Notes: generated by a model not told the origin, from the letters alone. Positions 1 through 10,290 are shown, numbered from the stretch's first letter. The stretch is 64,000 bases of DNA from Cupriavidus sp. D39 (GCF_026627925.1 NZ_JAPNLE010000006.1:62001-126000); one strand, 5' to 3'. Made by a program: numbers and translations.

Positions 1-219
1 GCACGGAACTCGGTATCAATACGCCCGATCTGGCGTCTTTGCGGGCGCGATGTCATTGCAAGGTTCCACCCGGAAGACCTTTCTTCACATTCTCCGTTCA
101 GCCTGAAAATTGAAGATATCCTGCTGTACTGAATGTGGGGCAGCGTCATACTGGCATGTCTTGCGAATGGCGTGCGCTGTGGGGGCTAGCTATGTGCGGC
201 TGGCCTGGCCCACCAGGGT
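1..219. other. Left edge, no gene recognised
   Basis: I see no supportable gene in the first 219 bases. Short open frames here lack a ribosome-binding site or a family signature. The stretch lies downstream of the sensor kinase, which reads leftward. Confidence 0.5.
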
Positions 220-1602
220 TCAGGGGGCCAGTGGCAGGCGCACCGTCAGGGTCACGCCGCGTCCGCCGATGCCCGCGCTCAGGCCCACCTGGCCTTGGGC
301 GGCCAGCACGATCTCCTTGACGATGGCAAGCCCCAGGCCGCTGCCTTCCTGGTTCGGCAGCGCATTGCGATAGAAACGGTCGAACACCTTGGGCCGCGCT
401 TCGGCGGGAATACCGGGCCCGTTGTCGCTCACTGCGAGGATGGCGCAGCCCGCTTCGCGCGCCAGCGCCACGGTGACCTGGCCATGCTCGGGCGTGTAGC
501 GGATCGCGTTGTCCACCAGGTTGGATACCACCGCGGCCATCATCCACTCATTGACCCCCACCGTGACGCTGTCGGCCGCCAGCTCGGCGCCCAGGTCGAT
601 GCCCTTGCGCTGGGCCAGCACCACCATATCCTCCAGCGCGGCGGTCACCACCGGCACCAGGTCAGCGACCGGTTGTGCCGCGCCTGAGCTGTTCGCAGCC
701 GCAGCCTCGGCCTGCGACAGCAGCAGCAGCTTGTTGGCCAGGTTGGTCAGGGCCTGCGTGCTGGTCTCCATCGAGCCAAGGATCTCGCCCAGCCTGGTGG
801 CGTCGTCCATCCGGGCGGCGAACTGTAGCTGCGCGCCCAGCACCGCGAGCGGGGTGCGGATTTGGTGCGCTGCATCGGCGATAAAGCGTTTTTGCTGGCG
901 CACATATTCGTTCAGGCGGCGGATGCATTGGTTGATGGCTTCGACGATGGGCCGCAGTTCCTGCGGCAGGTCGGATACCGTCACCGGCACCAGATCCATC
1001 GGGTCGCGTCCTGCCACCTCGTCCTTCACGCGCAGCAGCGGGCGCAGTTCCACCGTGAGGCCTACCACCACCAGCGCGACCGCAAGCACCAGCATCACCA
1101 CTTCGCGCAGCAGCGCCGGCATGCGCAAGGTGCGTACCAGCTCGTGGTTGCCGATCAGCGTCTGCCCGACGGTGACGGTGACCTTGCGCGCCTGTCCAGA
1201 ATCGAACATGGTGCGCGAAGTTTGCACCACCCGCACCCGCTGCGCCTGGAACTGCGAAACGTAGAACACCGGATTGGAGGCGCCAGTCATCAGATGCTGA
1301 TCGAAACCGGGATTGCCGGCGAGGATGCGGCCGCGGTCGTCAACCACGTTGTAGTAGACGTGGTCGGTGTAGGCCGAATCGAACGAGGACAGAGCCGACG
1401 GCGGCACCTGCACCGTGAGGCGGCCGTCCGCCCAGCCGATTTGGCCCGCGATGGCGTCGGCCGAGGCCTGCAGCGCGCGATCCTGCAAGCGGTTGGCGGT
1501 ATCGGCCGCGCTCAGGTAAGACGCGTAGCTGCTGATGCCGATAAATACCGTCAGCGGCACCAGCAGCCACATCAGCAGCCGTACCCGCAGGCTGTGGATC
1601 AT
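220..1602 (-). CDS. Sensor histidine kinase, TctE/QseC-like
   Basis: Inner-membrane sensor kinase of about 460 residues, expected to phosphorylate the response regulator encoded just upstream. Hydrophobic segments near residues 8-30 and 168-190 bracket a periplasmic sensor region. The HisKA box has the phospho-acceptor His near residue 246 (AAHQIRTPLAV). It is followed by an N box (NLVDNAIRYTP), a G1 box (DNGPGIP) and a G2 box (GSGLGLAIV). The reading frame is open much further upstream, but I chose the ATG at 1602 because it overlaps the regulator stop by four bases (ATGA) and gives the usual length. In this family (TctE) the signal is often a tricarboxylate; the ligand here is unknown. Confidence 0.9.
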   Translation of the reverse strand: MIHSLRVRLLMWLLVPLTVFIGISSYASYLSAADTANRLQDRALQASADAIAGQIGWADGRLTVQVPPSALSSFDSAYTDHVYYNVVDDRGRILAGNPGFDQHLMTGASNPVFYVSQFQAQRVRVVQTSRTMFDSGQARKVTVTVGQTLIGNHELVRTLRMPALLREVVMLVLAVALVVVGLTVELRPLLRVKDEVAGRDPMDLVPVTVSDLPQELRPIVEAINQCIRRLNEYVRQQKRFIADAAHQIRTPLAVLGAQLQFAARMDDATRLGEILGSMETSTQALTNLANKLLLLSQAEAAAANSSGAAQPVADLVPVVTAALEDMVVLAQRKGIDLGAELAADSVTVGVNEWMMAAVVSNLVDNAIRYTPEHGQVTVALAREAGCAILAVSDNGPGIPAEARPKVFDRFYRNALPNQEGSGLGLAIVKEIVLAAQGQVGLSAGIGGRGVTLTVRLPLAP

Positions 1603-2267
1603 TGCCTTTGCTGCAGCAGGTAACCGAGGCCGCGCAGCGTCATGATGGTGGCCTGGTAGCCCTCGAGTTTCTTGCGGATGCGGTGGATATATATTTCGAT
1701 GGCATCCTCGCTGGCCTCCTCGTCGAGCGAGTACACGCCCGACATGAGGCTTGCCTTGGACACGGTCTTGCCCCGCCGCATCATCAGGATTTCCAGTGCG
1801 ATGTGCTCTTTCAGCCGCAACGAAAGCAGCTCTCCTGCAACGTAGAACTGCCGCGTGTCGGTGTTGTAGGTGAGGTCGCCGCAAGCCAGTTCGGCTTGCT
1901 TCTCTCCGGTCTGCCGCCGGGCCAGGGCTTTGATGCGCGCGACCAGTTCCCGCACTTCGAAAGGCTTGACGAGGTAGTCGTCGGCGCCAAGGCCCAGGCA
2001 CTCCACCTTCTCGTCGACCGATGCGCTTGCGGTCACCACCAGCACGGGCACGTTGTTGCGGCGCGAGCGCAGCCGGCGCAACACGCTCTTGCCGGCCAGC
2101 CGCGGGATCTGCAGGTCGAGCAGCACCACGTCATAGTTCTGCGTCTGCAGCAGCTGATCGGCGTACTCGCCGTCCAGCGCGGTGTCGACCATGAAGCGCT
2201 CATCCTTCAGCAGCCTGGCGAGCCAGTGGATGAGCGAAGCGTTGTCTTCGATCAGCAATACCTTCAT
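1599..2267 (-). CDS. OmpR/PhoB-family response regulator, TctD-like
   Basis: Cytoplasmic DNA-binding regulator of 222 residues. The receiver domain (1-115) keeps the acidic pair E7/D8, phospho-acceptor D51 (VVLLDLQIP), T79 and K101 (VKPF). The C-terminal winged helix (about 125-220) ends with the typical IHRIRKKL recognition-helix region and a GLGYLL wing. The ATG at 2267 gives a perfect receiver N terminus (MKVLLIED). It overlaps the kinase gene by four bases, so the two are co-translated. TctD-type regulators often control tricarboxylate uptake; a frameshifted 2-hydroxycarboxylate transporter lies at 4.3-5.7 kb, but a functional link is only inference. Confidence 0.9.
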   Translation of the reverse strand: MKVLLIEDNASLIHWLARLLKDERFMVDTALDGEYADQLLQTQNYDVVLLDLQIPRLAGKSVLRRLRSRRNNVPVLVVTASASVDEKVECLGLGADDYLVKPFEVRELVARIKALARRQTGEKQAELACGDLTYNTDTRQFYVAGELLSLRLKEHIALEILMMRRGKTVSKASLMSGVYSLDEEASEDAIEIYIHRIRKKLEGYQATIMTLRGLGYLLQQRQ

Positions 2268-2412
2268 GGACCGCTCTGCTGAGGACCTGCTGTTACCGGA
2301 GCTTCCTTTTACCACTGCCCGCCCGGAGGGGGCGCCGTGCCGTATCGGGATATTCCCTGAGTGGCGAAAGCTGCGTGAAGGTTTTCGCTGCTTGGAATGA
2401 GCCCCCTGCGTT

Positions 2413-2915
2413 TCAGACGCGAGCGTGGTGAGAATGGGGCGCGCCGAAGACTTGCACCACACGCGCGAGCAGCCGCTCGGTCCCGGCACGCATGTCGATG
2501 GGCTCGACGGCTTGCCACAACTCGATCGCAGCCAGTTCCCTAGCAAATGGGCACATTGCTGCGCCGCCGACAGTGGCCAGTGCACGATCAGCGTGGCTGC
2601 GCGTTGAATCTCAATGTGTATTACCTCGGGCGTGGCCGGCGCTGGCGTCTCGCATCAGTCTGCGTCAGCAGGTTCCCCGGCTGCGGGCGAGGGCAGCACA
2701 TGCAGTGGTACAAACGCGTTGCCGTTCTCCAGCGTTGCCAGCATCTGGCGCTGACGGCCTTCGCGCATCCATTGGTGCACCATGTTCGGGTTCAGGCCTT
2801 GGCTGAGTGCCACTCCAGCCACCTATGCACCCTCCTGGCGGATCTGTTCGAGTACCGTCGTCTTGAATTCGGCGCTGTACTCGCGCCTGCCGCCATGCGT
2901 CGGTGGCCACCACAT
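2413..2915 (-). pseudogene. IS66-family tnpA/tnpB relic
   Basis: Translated leftward from about 2912, this stretch reads as an IS66 accessory protein TnpA (EFKTTVLEQIRQEGA, then VALSQGLNPNMVHQWM and IEIQRAATLIVHWP). It has two in-frame stops: TAG at 2825-2823 and TGA at 2657-2655. Directly after it, in another frame, comes the start of IS66 TnpB (WQAVEPIDMRAGTERLLARVV), which stops at 2413. No intact protein can be made and the large IS66 transposase gene is absent, so this is a dead fragment. Confidence 0.75.
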
Positions 2916-3111
2916 AGATCTATCTCCAAAGTGATGAAGTCAAGCGAGCACGCCAGATAGATCAGGCCTTTGCTGCCCGGAAGCCAGCTCCTGGCGGGGT
3001 TCCCGAAAGCTTAGCGTGCAACATTGTCCGCTTTCTGGGGCCACTCCTCGGACAGCAAATTAAATAACGCAAATTGACAGCTGGATGAAAGCTATGCCGC
3101 TCTAGAATGCA

Positions 3112-3629
3112 ATCCCGGGGATCGGCATGCTCACGGCCGCGGCACTGCTAGCGACGATCGGCGATGCGCAGGCCTTCCAATTGGGGCGGCAACTGTCGGC
3201 CTACCTCGGCCTGGTGCCGCGTAAGCGCGGCACTGGGGGCAAGGTGCGACTGGGCGCCATCAGCAAGCGCGGCGACTGCTATCTGCGCATGCTGCTGATC
3301 CACGGCGCCATGGCGGTCCTGTTCCGGGCCAAGGACAAGGGGTGCGGTGCGAACAGCTGGCGCGCCGAGGCCCAACCAACGTGACGGTGGTGGCGTTGGC
3401 CAACAAAGCGGCACGAATCGCGTGGACCGCACTGATGGGCAATGAGCCGTATAAAAGGAACCACGAGTTGAGGAAAGCCGAGAGGGCCAGGCAAATGGCG
3501 GGTTCCGCGCTAGCCCGGCTGCGCCTTGCGAACAAGATTATTGAATTCGACCAGAAGGTTGCACGGGTAAATGTGACAGTGATGGCAAGACAGGTTGGAC
3601 CGCAAGAGCGACACCCTGTCGATTACTAG
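3112..3629 (+). pseudogene. C-terminal relic of an IS110/IS1111-type transposase
   Basis: The frame beginning NAIPGIGMLTAAALLATIGD and continuing with LGLVPRKRGTGGK and ISKRGDCYLRMLLIHGA is the C-terminal IS116/IS110/IS902 domain. A frameshift near 3342-3384 moves the continuation (VVALANKAARIAWTALMGN) into the next frame, which stays open to 3629. The N-terminal DEDD domain is missing; a stop lies directly before the first frame. It is not close in sequence to the two IS110 elements at 11-14 kb, so it is a separate insertion. Confidence 0.75.
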
Positions 3630-4290
3630 TGCCCTGAGCACGCCGAAAGGACGAGGGACGTTCTTGGCGAATTCCATCGGGGCCGCAGGCTTGACCTGCA
3701 CTAGGCCGGATGTAAGTCTGCAACCAGCCCTAGTCGAACATTACGTGATTTTTACCTGTCAAACCTGCGCGTTCATATAAATAATTGAAGAAGGTCGCAG
3801 CCGCCATATGCTTGGTGGTAGATCACAATCATAAAATGATGGAGACAAAAATCAATGCATAATTCTTTGTGTTCAATGAATTCGGCCGTAATGCCGGCGA
3901 AACCAACGAGTACCGTCCTCATCGCGTCGGCTCAAGTCATGGCTGCCGACTCATCAAAAAAATCACCTTCAACTGCGGCATCGCCGAGATAATTAATTTT
4001 TCCTAAAATCAGACTGGCCGGTTTGGTTATTTCACAGAGAAATAACTGGATCTGGCGGAGCAGCGGGGATCGATGTCCGCACGATCGAGGGTGCGATAAA
4101 GACACTCAGTGATCTGCACTCAGCCTCCATCTGCATGTTCGACGCGCTTGGCTGAACACCAAAAAGCCAGGTTCTGCGCAAATACCGCGACAAGGCGCAT
4201 TTAAATGCCAAATTTCATGAGCGAATGCGACCATGTAATTACGGCTAAATTGCAATACTGGCAGGCATGCTGTGCGCAATTTCAAATTAG
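3630..4290. other. AT-richer intergenic stretch, no gene recognised
   Basis: This stretch is visibly richer in A and T than its surroundings. Short frames occur, for example one ending SICMFDALG near 4155, but I cannot assign any of them to a family or find a convincing start. It probably contains the leader and promoter of the transporter gene that follows. Confidence 0.5.
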
Positions 4291-4307
4291 AGTCAAAGGA
4301 GAAGCAA

Positions 4308-5654
4308 ATGAAATCAATACCTTCCGAATATATATTGCCGATTGAGAAAAAACAACAGAAAAATTCTGGCCGAATGGATGGTGGAGGTTGATGGAAATGC
4401 GAGTTGGCATTATACCGTCGCCGGTGTACTTCCTGTTGCTGGCATTGATAACCGGATTTATCGCCACCGGCAAAGTGCCGTCCGATATTTCAGTATCGAT
4501 TGCGTTGCTTGCGGTGGGTGGTTTTTCTTGCGCAGAATTGGGCAAGCGACTTCCTATTATGCGCAACATAGGTGCAGCGGCAATTTTTGCGACCTTCATT
4601 CCTTCTTACCTGGCATTCAAGCATCTATTACCTGGCATGGTCTTAAAGAACGTGGTCGACTTCACCAAGTCTACCAATTTTCTTTATTTATTCATTGCTT
4701 CGATAATTGTCGGCAGTATCTTGAGCATGGATAGAACGGTTCTCATCAAAGGCTTCATCAAGATCTTTGTGCCGCTTGCCGCCGGTTCTGTCGCGGCCGC
4801 TGTTGTCGGCACGGCCGTCGGCACTCTACTTGGCTTGGGCGCTTACCATACCTTTTTTACATCGTCGTTCCGATCATGGCCGGCGGTGTTGGCGAGGGCG
4901 CCATTCCATTATCGATTGGCTATTCCGGAATATTGCATCAGGCGCAAGGAGACGTCTTTGCGCAGGTCTTGCCCCTGTAATGCTCGGCAGCCTGACCGCA
5001 ATCATGCTGGCCGGTGTGCTGAATTTTGTGGGTAAGAAATACCCGCACCTCACTGGCGAGGGCCGACTGCAGCCGGGCGAACATGACGAAATGCATCCGG
5101 CGGAGGAAGAAGGGGCCGGTAATACGGATATCGGTCATATTGCGGCCGCAGGCATTACGGCGATCTCGCTGTATATGTTTGGATTGATGTGTTACAAGCT
5201 GTTTGACTTTCCGGCGCCGGTCGCCATGCTGTTTATTGCCGTGATTCTCAAGCTGTCACGCGCAGTGTCGCCGCAATTGCAGCAAGGCTCTTTAGTTGTC
5301 TACAAATTCTTTTCCACGGCTGTAACTTATCCGTTGCTGTTTGCCATCGGTGTATCCATGACGCCCTGGGACAAACTGGTGTCCGCATTCAATGTCCTCA
5401 ATCTCATTACTATCGTATCGACTGTTGCGACGTTGATGGCGACAGGCTTCATGGTCGGTCGATGGCTGAATCTGTATCCGATTGAAACGGCAATTTTAAA
5501 TGCCTGCCACAGCGGCCAGGGAGGGACGGGCGATGTAGCGATCCTGACGGCAGCGAATCGTATGCAAATGATGCCGTTTGCACAGATAGCGACACGCATT
5601 GGCGGCGCGATTACCGTAACACTCACCCTGATTGCCATGGCTCAGTTGAAATAA
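4308..5654 (+). pseudogene. 2-hydroxycarboxylate (citrate/malate) transporter, frameshifted
   Basis: Member of the 2HCT secondary transporter family (CitS/CimH/MaeN), which imports citrate or malate with cations. The ATG at 4308 has a good Shine-Dalgarno sequence (AAAGGAG, about 4296). Reading then needs three shifts, each equal to one missing base: near 4370-4380, at the T6 run near 4852-4858, and at the C4 run near 4974. Joined, the three parts give a full-length protein with family features, such as VGIIPSPVYF, ELGKRLPI, a glycine-rich loop at IMAGGVGEGAIPLS, and near the C terminus CHSGQGGTGDVAIL and RIGGAI. Either the gene is dead or the sequence has indel errors; the almost perfect protein outside the shifts favours errors or very recent loss. 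Confidence 0.8.
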
Positions 5655-5762
5655 GTGCCTGAAGAAAGATTTTAAGATGATTGAATTCAGGGTTTCCGCC
5701 ATCTAGCTCAATCATATTGTCCGGTGTATTTTATTACTCAACTTTAGACATACGAATGGCCT

Positions 5763-6870
5763 GGCGGTTTCAAGTCCAAAGTGCAACACCCGCGTCAGTG
5801 AATTGAAGTTGGGGGTGAGAAACTTGTTTGAGCATACGAGCGAACACCTCCAGTGGGGAGTGGAACGCGTGCGTAGCGCGGGGTCGTTTGTTCAAGCTGT
5901 CGGCAATTGCGTCGAGTTCTTCTTGTGTGTGCACGGACAAGTCCGGTGCCCTTGGGCAGGTACTGGCGCAGCAGCCCGTTGGTGTTCTCACAAGTGCCAC
6001 GCTGCCAGGGGCTGTGCGGATCGCAGAAGTAGACCTTGACGCCAGTGTTGGCGCTGAGCTCACTGTGGCGCGTCATCTCCTTTCCCTGGTCGTACGTCAG
6101 GCTCTGGCGCAGCGGCCCGGCAATCGAATTGAGCTTGGCAGAAAAGCCGGCCAGCGCCGAGGCCGCAGTAGCGTCATCCATCTTGGCCAACAGCACCAGA
6201 CGACTGCTGCGTTCGACCAGCACGCCCACCGAAGACTTGTTGCCCGCGCCCTTGATGAAGTCACCCTCCCAGTGGCCCGGCATGACGCGGTCCTCGACCT
6301 CGGGCGGGCGCACATGGATGCTGACCATCTCAGGAATCTGCCCGCGTCGATCAACCCCGCGCTTGCGTGGCATGCGTGTGCTGCGACCATGGCGCAGGCA
6401 GGCGATGAGCTGGCGGCGCAACTCGCCCCTGGGCTGCGCGTAAATGGCCGTGTAGATCGTCTCGTGAGACACATGCATGCTGGGGTCCTCGGGCCACACT
6501 CGCTTAAGGATACCGGCGATCTGTTGCGGCGACCACTTCCAATCCAACAAAGTCAGCACTGCGCCCCACCGAGCGTGTTGCGGATCGAGCTTCGCTACCG
6601 GGCGCGCCTGAACCCGCCGCGCCTGCCTCATGGCCTGCGCCGGCAGGCTCGCGTAGCCACGCAGCGCACAACTGTTTCGCCTCAGTTCACGGCTGACGGT
6701 GCCCGCCGAGCGCCCGAGTGTGCGGGCCATGGCCCGCACACTCGAACCGCTCTGGCTCATGCTCGCAATCGTCATGCGCTCCTCAGGCTGAAGTTGTTGG
6801 TACGAAGTTCTGCTTTGCATCTGAGCACCTTACCCGAAGCAAGGTGTTGCACTTCAGATTTGAGGCCGCC
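5763..6870 (-). mobile_element. IS30-family element inserted in IS4 copy 1
   Basis: Terminal inverted repeats of 28 bp are at 5763-5790 and 6843-6870 (23 of 28 match by my alignment; both share the end GGTGTTGCACTT on the inner side). The trinucleotide CCT directly flanks both ends (5760-5762, 6871-6873), fitting the 2-3 bp target duplications of IS30 elements. Length is 1108 bp. The insertion point is between the left terminal repeat of the IS4 element and its transposase stop, so this insertion is younger than the IS4 insertion. Confidence 0.88.
5770..6820 (-). pseudogene. IS30-family transposase, one frameshift
   Basis: DDE transposase with an N-terminal helix-turn-helix (SQSGSSVRAMARTLGRSAGT) and the IS30 catalytic core: D in HWEGDFIKG, D in SLTYDQGKEM, and E in PWQRGTCENTNGLLRQY. 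Start ATG is at 6820. Near 5943 one extra base shifts the frame. The true C terminus (DLSVHTQEELDAIADSLNKR through FTDAGVALWT) is found in the next frame, ending at 5770 inside the left inverted repeat. As sequenced, the protein has the catalytic core but a wrong tail. Confidence 0.85.
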
Positions 6871-6961
6871 CCTCCTCGCGAAGCGCGATGGAGGCCATTG
6901 ACAAGGCAATATGGCGAACGAAACAGCGATGACAGGCTGTCTAAGACGTGCGCGGGCGACA

Positions 6962-8260
6962 CTACGAGGTCGGTCGGGTATCGTTGCGTGGCGTCGGCCA
7001 CTGGAATTTCTGGGACTTGCGGTTCAGGCCATCGCGAAACGCAAGTCCGGTAAATTCCATGCGCAGCCACTGCGTGACCAGGCCGGCCGTGACGGGCTGA
7101 TTCATGCGCCATGGTGCGACCGAGTCCATCGGGAAGGTCTCGGCGAGCACCAGACTCAGCAGTTGGGTCAAGGTCCAGGCCATCGAGCGGATCTGCATCC
7201 ACAACTCCAGCACGGTGCGCGACTGCTGCCAGAGATTGCTCATGCCAAACCAGCGCTTGAGATTGTGAAACAGCGGTTCTATGCCCCAGCGGCGCGCGTA
7301 CAACTGCACGATCTCCTAGGCGCTCAAGTCCGTTTCGCTCGCCAGCAGCAGACGGGGCTTGGTCCAGACCTGTTTCTTCGCATCGAAGAACTGGCACCAG
7401 ACGGCACGCACCAACGCGCCCTTGAGGAAGCCCGCTCTGGCCTCGGCAGAGCGCAGGCGAACCCGCTGCTCTTTGCCATAGAGCCGCATGCTCAGTTCGC
7501 TCGCAGGCAGTGCCTCGATGACCTCGGCACTCAGGCGCTCGCCATAGATGCGCTTGCGACCGCGTCTGGGTGTGGTTGGCAGCAGCGGCATGAGAAACAG
7601 TGCATTATCGATGCGCGACTGACCAATCACGTGCATTTGTCTGCGCAGCAACGGCAAGACCAGACGGGCGCGCATGAACCACGAATCGAACAGTACGCGC
7701 ACCGGCTTGTTGGACACGCCCGCGAGAGCGCGGACCAGCGCCAGGGCGATCTTCAGCTTGTTGCGGTTGCCAGTGTTTGGCACCAGCCGCGAGAGAATCG
7801 GCAGCACCAGGTTGACCCCACCGTTGCCCAGCGCGCTCACGCCCAGGGTGACCCAGCACTGGGCCCGCATGAATTGCGGCCGATTGATCTTGCGGCTGTG
7901 GTCGTGGCGAAACGCGCAACCGGGGGCCTTCTCCGAGGAGCGCGGCACCAGCGTATCGTCGATGACCAGTGTCAGCACATCGCATGGCAGCACTGCAAGC
8001 ACCAGCATGAACGATCTGCGGGCCAAACGCACGGTGCGCAAGCTGCCGCGCCCGAGAAGCTTGTAGTAGGTCGTCCAGTGCCTGCGTCGCGCGATTGTGC
8101 TGATAGCGCGCGTCACCCAGCCTTCTGGCGAAACCATGCAACCGCACAGCAGTTCGACAAAGCTCGCGCGAGAGCGAATCGGCACGGCCAGAAGCAGGAA
8201 GTTGACCCATTCGGACAGACACAGTTGTACACGGTTGGACAAAGACATGGGCAATCGCAA
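6962..8260 (-). pseudogene. IS4-family transposase, copy 1, amber-interrupted
   Basis: Same 432-codon frame as the intact transposase of copy 2. A TAG codon at 7318-7316 replaces the CAG found in copy 2 (LSAQEIVQLYARRWGIE). This cuts the protein just before the IS4 signature Y-x2-R-x3-E-x6-K, so the catalytic Glu is lost. The upstream part keeps the first catalytic Asp (LVIDDTLVP) and second Asp (VLFDSWFMR). The element could only move if copy 2 supplied transposase. Confidence 0.88.
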
Positions 8261-8283
8261 GAGGACCGAAAACGATCCTCATT

Positions 8284-8331
8284 GGCCGCCGCGCTGCTTG
8301 CGCTAAAACCCGCGCAAGCAGCGCGGCGGCC
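8284..8331. terminator. Perfect 20-bp hairpin inside IS4 copy 1
   Basis: Arms 8284-8303 and 8312-8331 are perfectly complementary with an eight-base loop. The hairpin lies between the right end of the element and the transposase start. The same structure is at 45867-45914 in copy 2. It probably stops or blocks transcription and translation entering the transposase gene from outside, as known for several insertion sequences; that role is inference. Confidence 0.7.
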
Positions 8332-8589
8332 ACACGATCATTGCCCCATGTCAAGCATTTTTCGATTTCTTGAATCCGTTTCCAACCCGCTCGTTGAGCG
8401 GGCCTGAATGTCTGGATTGAGACGAGCGACCTATACGGCACTGAGATGCGGCCGTTGACCACCGACGCCATAAACGACCGCTGCGTGTGTCCCACAACAG
8501 TACACATACAAAAAAGGAGGCAGCAACCGAGGAAAGCGGCCGCTGCCCAAAGTGGAGCATTCAGTTCAAGCGCATGTCTGCGTAGCGCG

Positions 8590-9711
8590 TCAGAAGCGCG
8601 TACGCATGCCTACTGCGAATTCAAACTGGTTGTTTGCGTTCGGTGCAGTCGCGACCCGATATCCCTGATACAGCTTCATGTAATCGGCGGCAAGATATAC
8701 CTCTGTGCGCTTCGAAAAGTGATAGAAGACCGATGCGTACAAAGTGTTTTTGCGGCCGGAGCCGGTCGTGGTTGCGAGGCCAATTGGGTTATAGCCCTGA
8801 AGTGTCGCACCCGTGCTTGCGCTGTAGGCGGCGTTTGACGCGTGCATGATCTGATAGCCAAGCTCATAGTCGAAGGCGCCCCGCGGTGCGACCTTTACCG
8901 ACATCGTGTACGCGTTATCCGTGCGTTGGCCGAGAGCGCCCTGTTCGCCAGAGTAGTGGAAGTAGCCGGCGTTCAATCGCAGTATGTCGAAGATGTAGTT
9001 TCCGCCGATCGAGAACGACTTGTCGGTGAACTGGTTGACTTTGGCCTGATCGTAGAACGCCGACACGTGGAAGTTCTGCCCGTTGTAGCCGAGCGCGCCG
9101 GTGTATGTCGTGTTGGTCGAGAACGAGCCTGGCACATTACCAAACTGGAAACCAATGCCGGCAAATAGGCCATTGTCCCAGAGCTTCTTCCAGACCGCGC
9201 CATTGTCCATTCGCGTACCGGTGGCACTCGACGCGTAGAAGATTAGCTGCTTGAAGTTATTGTTGTTGGTATAGCCGGTTTCTTCTGTCGACAACGAGGC
9301 GCTGGTGTATGGGTCGCTATAGATCCCGGATACGTCGCGAGCCAGTGCGTTTTGCCGGCCAAATGTGAGCTTGCCGAGGGTTTCGTTTTGCACACCGATC
9401 CACGCGTCACGATTAAAAATGACACCCGGTGTGTCCATTTCACCGGTGCTGGTCAGAAACTCGCTCTCCAGCTTGAAGATGGCTTTGGTGCCGCCGCCGA
9501 TGTCTTCTGCTCCGGTCAGGCCCCAGCGGCTGCCGCTGAACCACGGCGTCGCGAATTGCACAAGATTGTGTCCTTGGCTGTCTGCGTGGTTGGTATAGCT
9601 AATCGTCGTATCGATCAGCCCGTACAGGTGCACGCTGGACTGCGCATGAACTGTGTTGCAGCAGGCCGCGCTAGCGATGGCCATAGCGGTAAGCAAGACT
9701 TTGCGTTGCAT
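8590..9711 (-). CDS. Gram-negative general porin (OmpC/Omp32-like)
   Basis: Outer-membrane trimeric beta-barrel porin of 373 residues. The ATG at 9711 follows GGAGGAGAG and begins a signal peptide (MQRKVLLTAMAIASAACCNT, cleaved near AQSS). The mature protein starts SVHLYGLIDTTISY, has the family segment SRWGLTGAEDIGGGTKAIFK, and ends with the aromatic beta-strand signal VGMRTRF. It reads away from the IclR gene at 10291. The 17-bp palindrome found before the other IclR-controlled genes lies at 9759-9775, about 50 bases upstream of its start. I infer that it lets the module A/B substrate through the outer membrane. Confidence 0.9.
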   Translation of the reverse strand: MQRKVLLTAMAIASAACCNTVHAQSSVHLYGLIDTTISYTNHADSQGHNLVQFATPWFSGSRWGLTGAEDIGGGTKAIFKLESEFLTSTGEMDTPGVIFNRDAWIGVQNETLGKLTFGRQNALARDVSGIYSDPYTSASLSTEETGYTNNNNFKQLIFYASSATGTRMDNGAVWKKLWDNGLFAGIGFQFGNVPGSFSTNTTYTGALGYNGQNFHVSAFYDQAKVNQFTDKSFSIGGNYIFDILRLNAGYFHYSGEQGALGQRTDNAYTMSVKVAPRGAFDYELGYQIMHASNAAYSASTGATLQGYNPIGLATTTGSGRKNTLYASVFYHFSKRTEVYLAADYMKLYQGYRVATAPNANNQFEFAVGMRTRF

Positions 9712-9758
9712 TGATTGGCTCTCCTCCAAGTTGATTGAATCCACAGGCCTTAATCTGT

Positions 9759-9775
9759 GTTCTGTACAGTAGAAT
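9759..9775. promoter_or_regulatory. 17-bp IclR-type operator, porin site
   Basis: GTTCTGTACAGTAGAAT fits the palindrome GTTCT-N7-AGAAC with one mismatch in the last base. It lies between the porin gene and the first IclR gene and is the only copy close to the porin. Confidence 0.6.
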
Positions 9776-10136
9776 GCAGTTCTATCTATACATTTCCAGC
9801 CTAGCGAGCAGCCATTTGCGATTACAACTCGGGTATTGGCGGATTGACGACGTGGGAGCCTTGATGGGCTTCCAAGGGGGACGCCACTTGAAGCGCAACA
9901 CGTTTGTCGAAATTGGCGACAAGATCGATCGGCTTCCAGCAGGGTTGTGATGTGTGCGCGGCATAGCTGTTGCTTTGCAGAAACACCGTCAGGAGTGTCA
10001 GAGTGCTTGGCGGCGCCAACTGCCGAGGCGGGTTGGTCTGCCTAGCAGAACGAATGCGTAGGCGGCAACGGCAAAGTAGGGGTTAGTCCCAAGATTGACC
10101 TATTGGCAGCGACGCCCTACACTAAATTAGAACGTA

Positions 10137-10153
10137 GTTCTATTAGATGGAAC
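10137..10153. promoter_or_regulatory. 17-bp IclR-type operator before the first iclR gene
   Basis: GTTCTATTAGATGGAAC differs by one base from the site at 14592-14608 read on the other strand (GTTCTACTAGATGGAAC). It is about 140 bases upstream of the IclR start, fitting autoregulation. Confidence 0.65.
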
Positions 10154-10290
10154 ACTCGAGGACGAGTTGTTGCGAGCGATGACGTGGCCGAGATTGTGAT
10201 TGCGGAAGGACCAATCGCAGCAGGGCTGCGTTGAATCGCGCAGCTCGCCTTCACGTTGAGTGCACGTTGTCGCGGAGTGAGTATCAGGTT

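Larger units (their letters stand above)
5737..8421 (-). mobile_element. IS4-family element, copy 1, interrupted by an IS30 element
   Basis: The left terminal repeat is at 5737-5751 (CTCAACTTTAGACAT) and a degenerate right repeat at 8408-8421. The body matches the intact copy at 44431-46005. After removal of the IS30 insertion and its 3-bp duplication the element is about 1.57 kb, the same as copy 2. The bases flanking its ends do not form a direct repeat, and the right repeat has drifted, so it has not moved recently. A perfect 20-bp hairpin lies inside the right end. Confidence 0.85.

Noticed and set aside
220..2001. 593-codon open frame covering the sensor kinase and much of the response regulator
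   Set aside because: The upstream part is an out-of-frame reading of the regulator gene with no family match; the kinase starts at 1602.
6911..8407. 498-codon frame opposite the IS4 transposase, also present at 44494-45990
   Set aside because: It mirrors the transposase in the antisense direction, has no motifs or start signal, and is explained by codon bias of the true gene.
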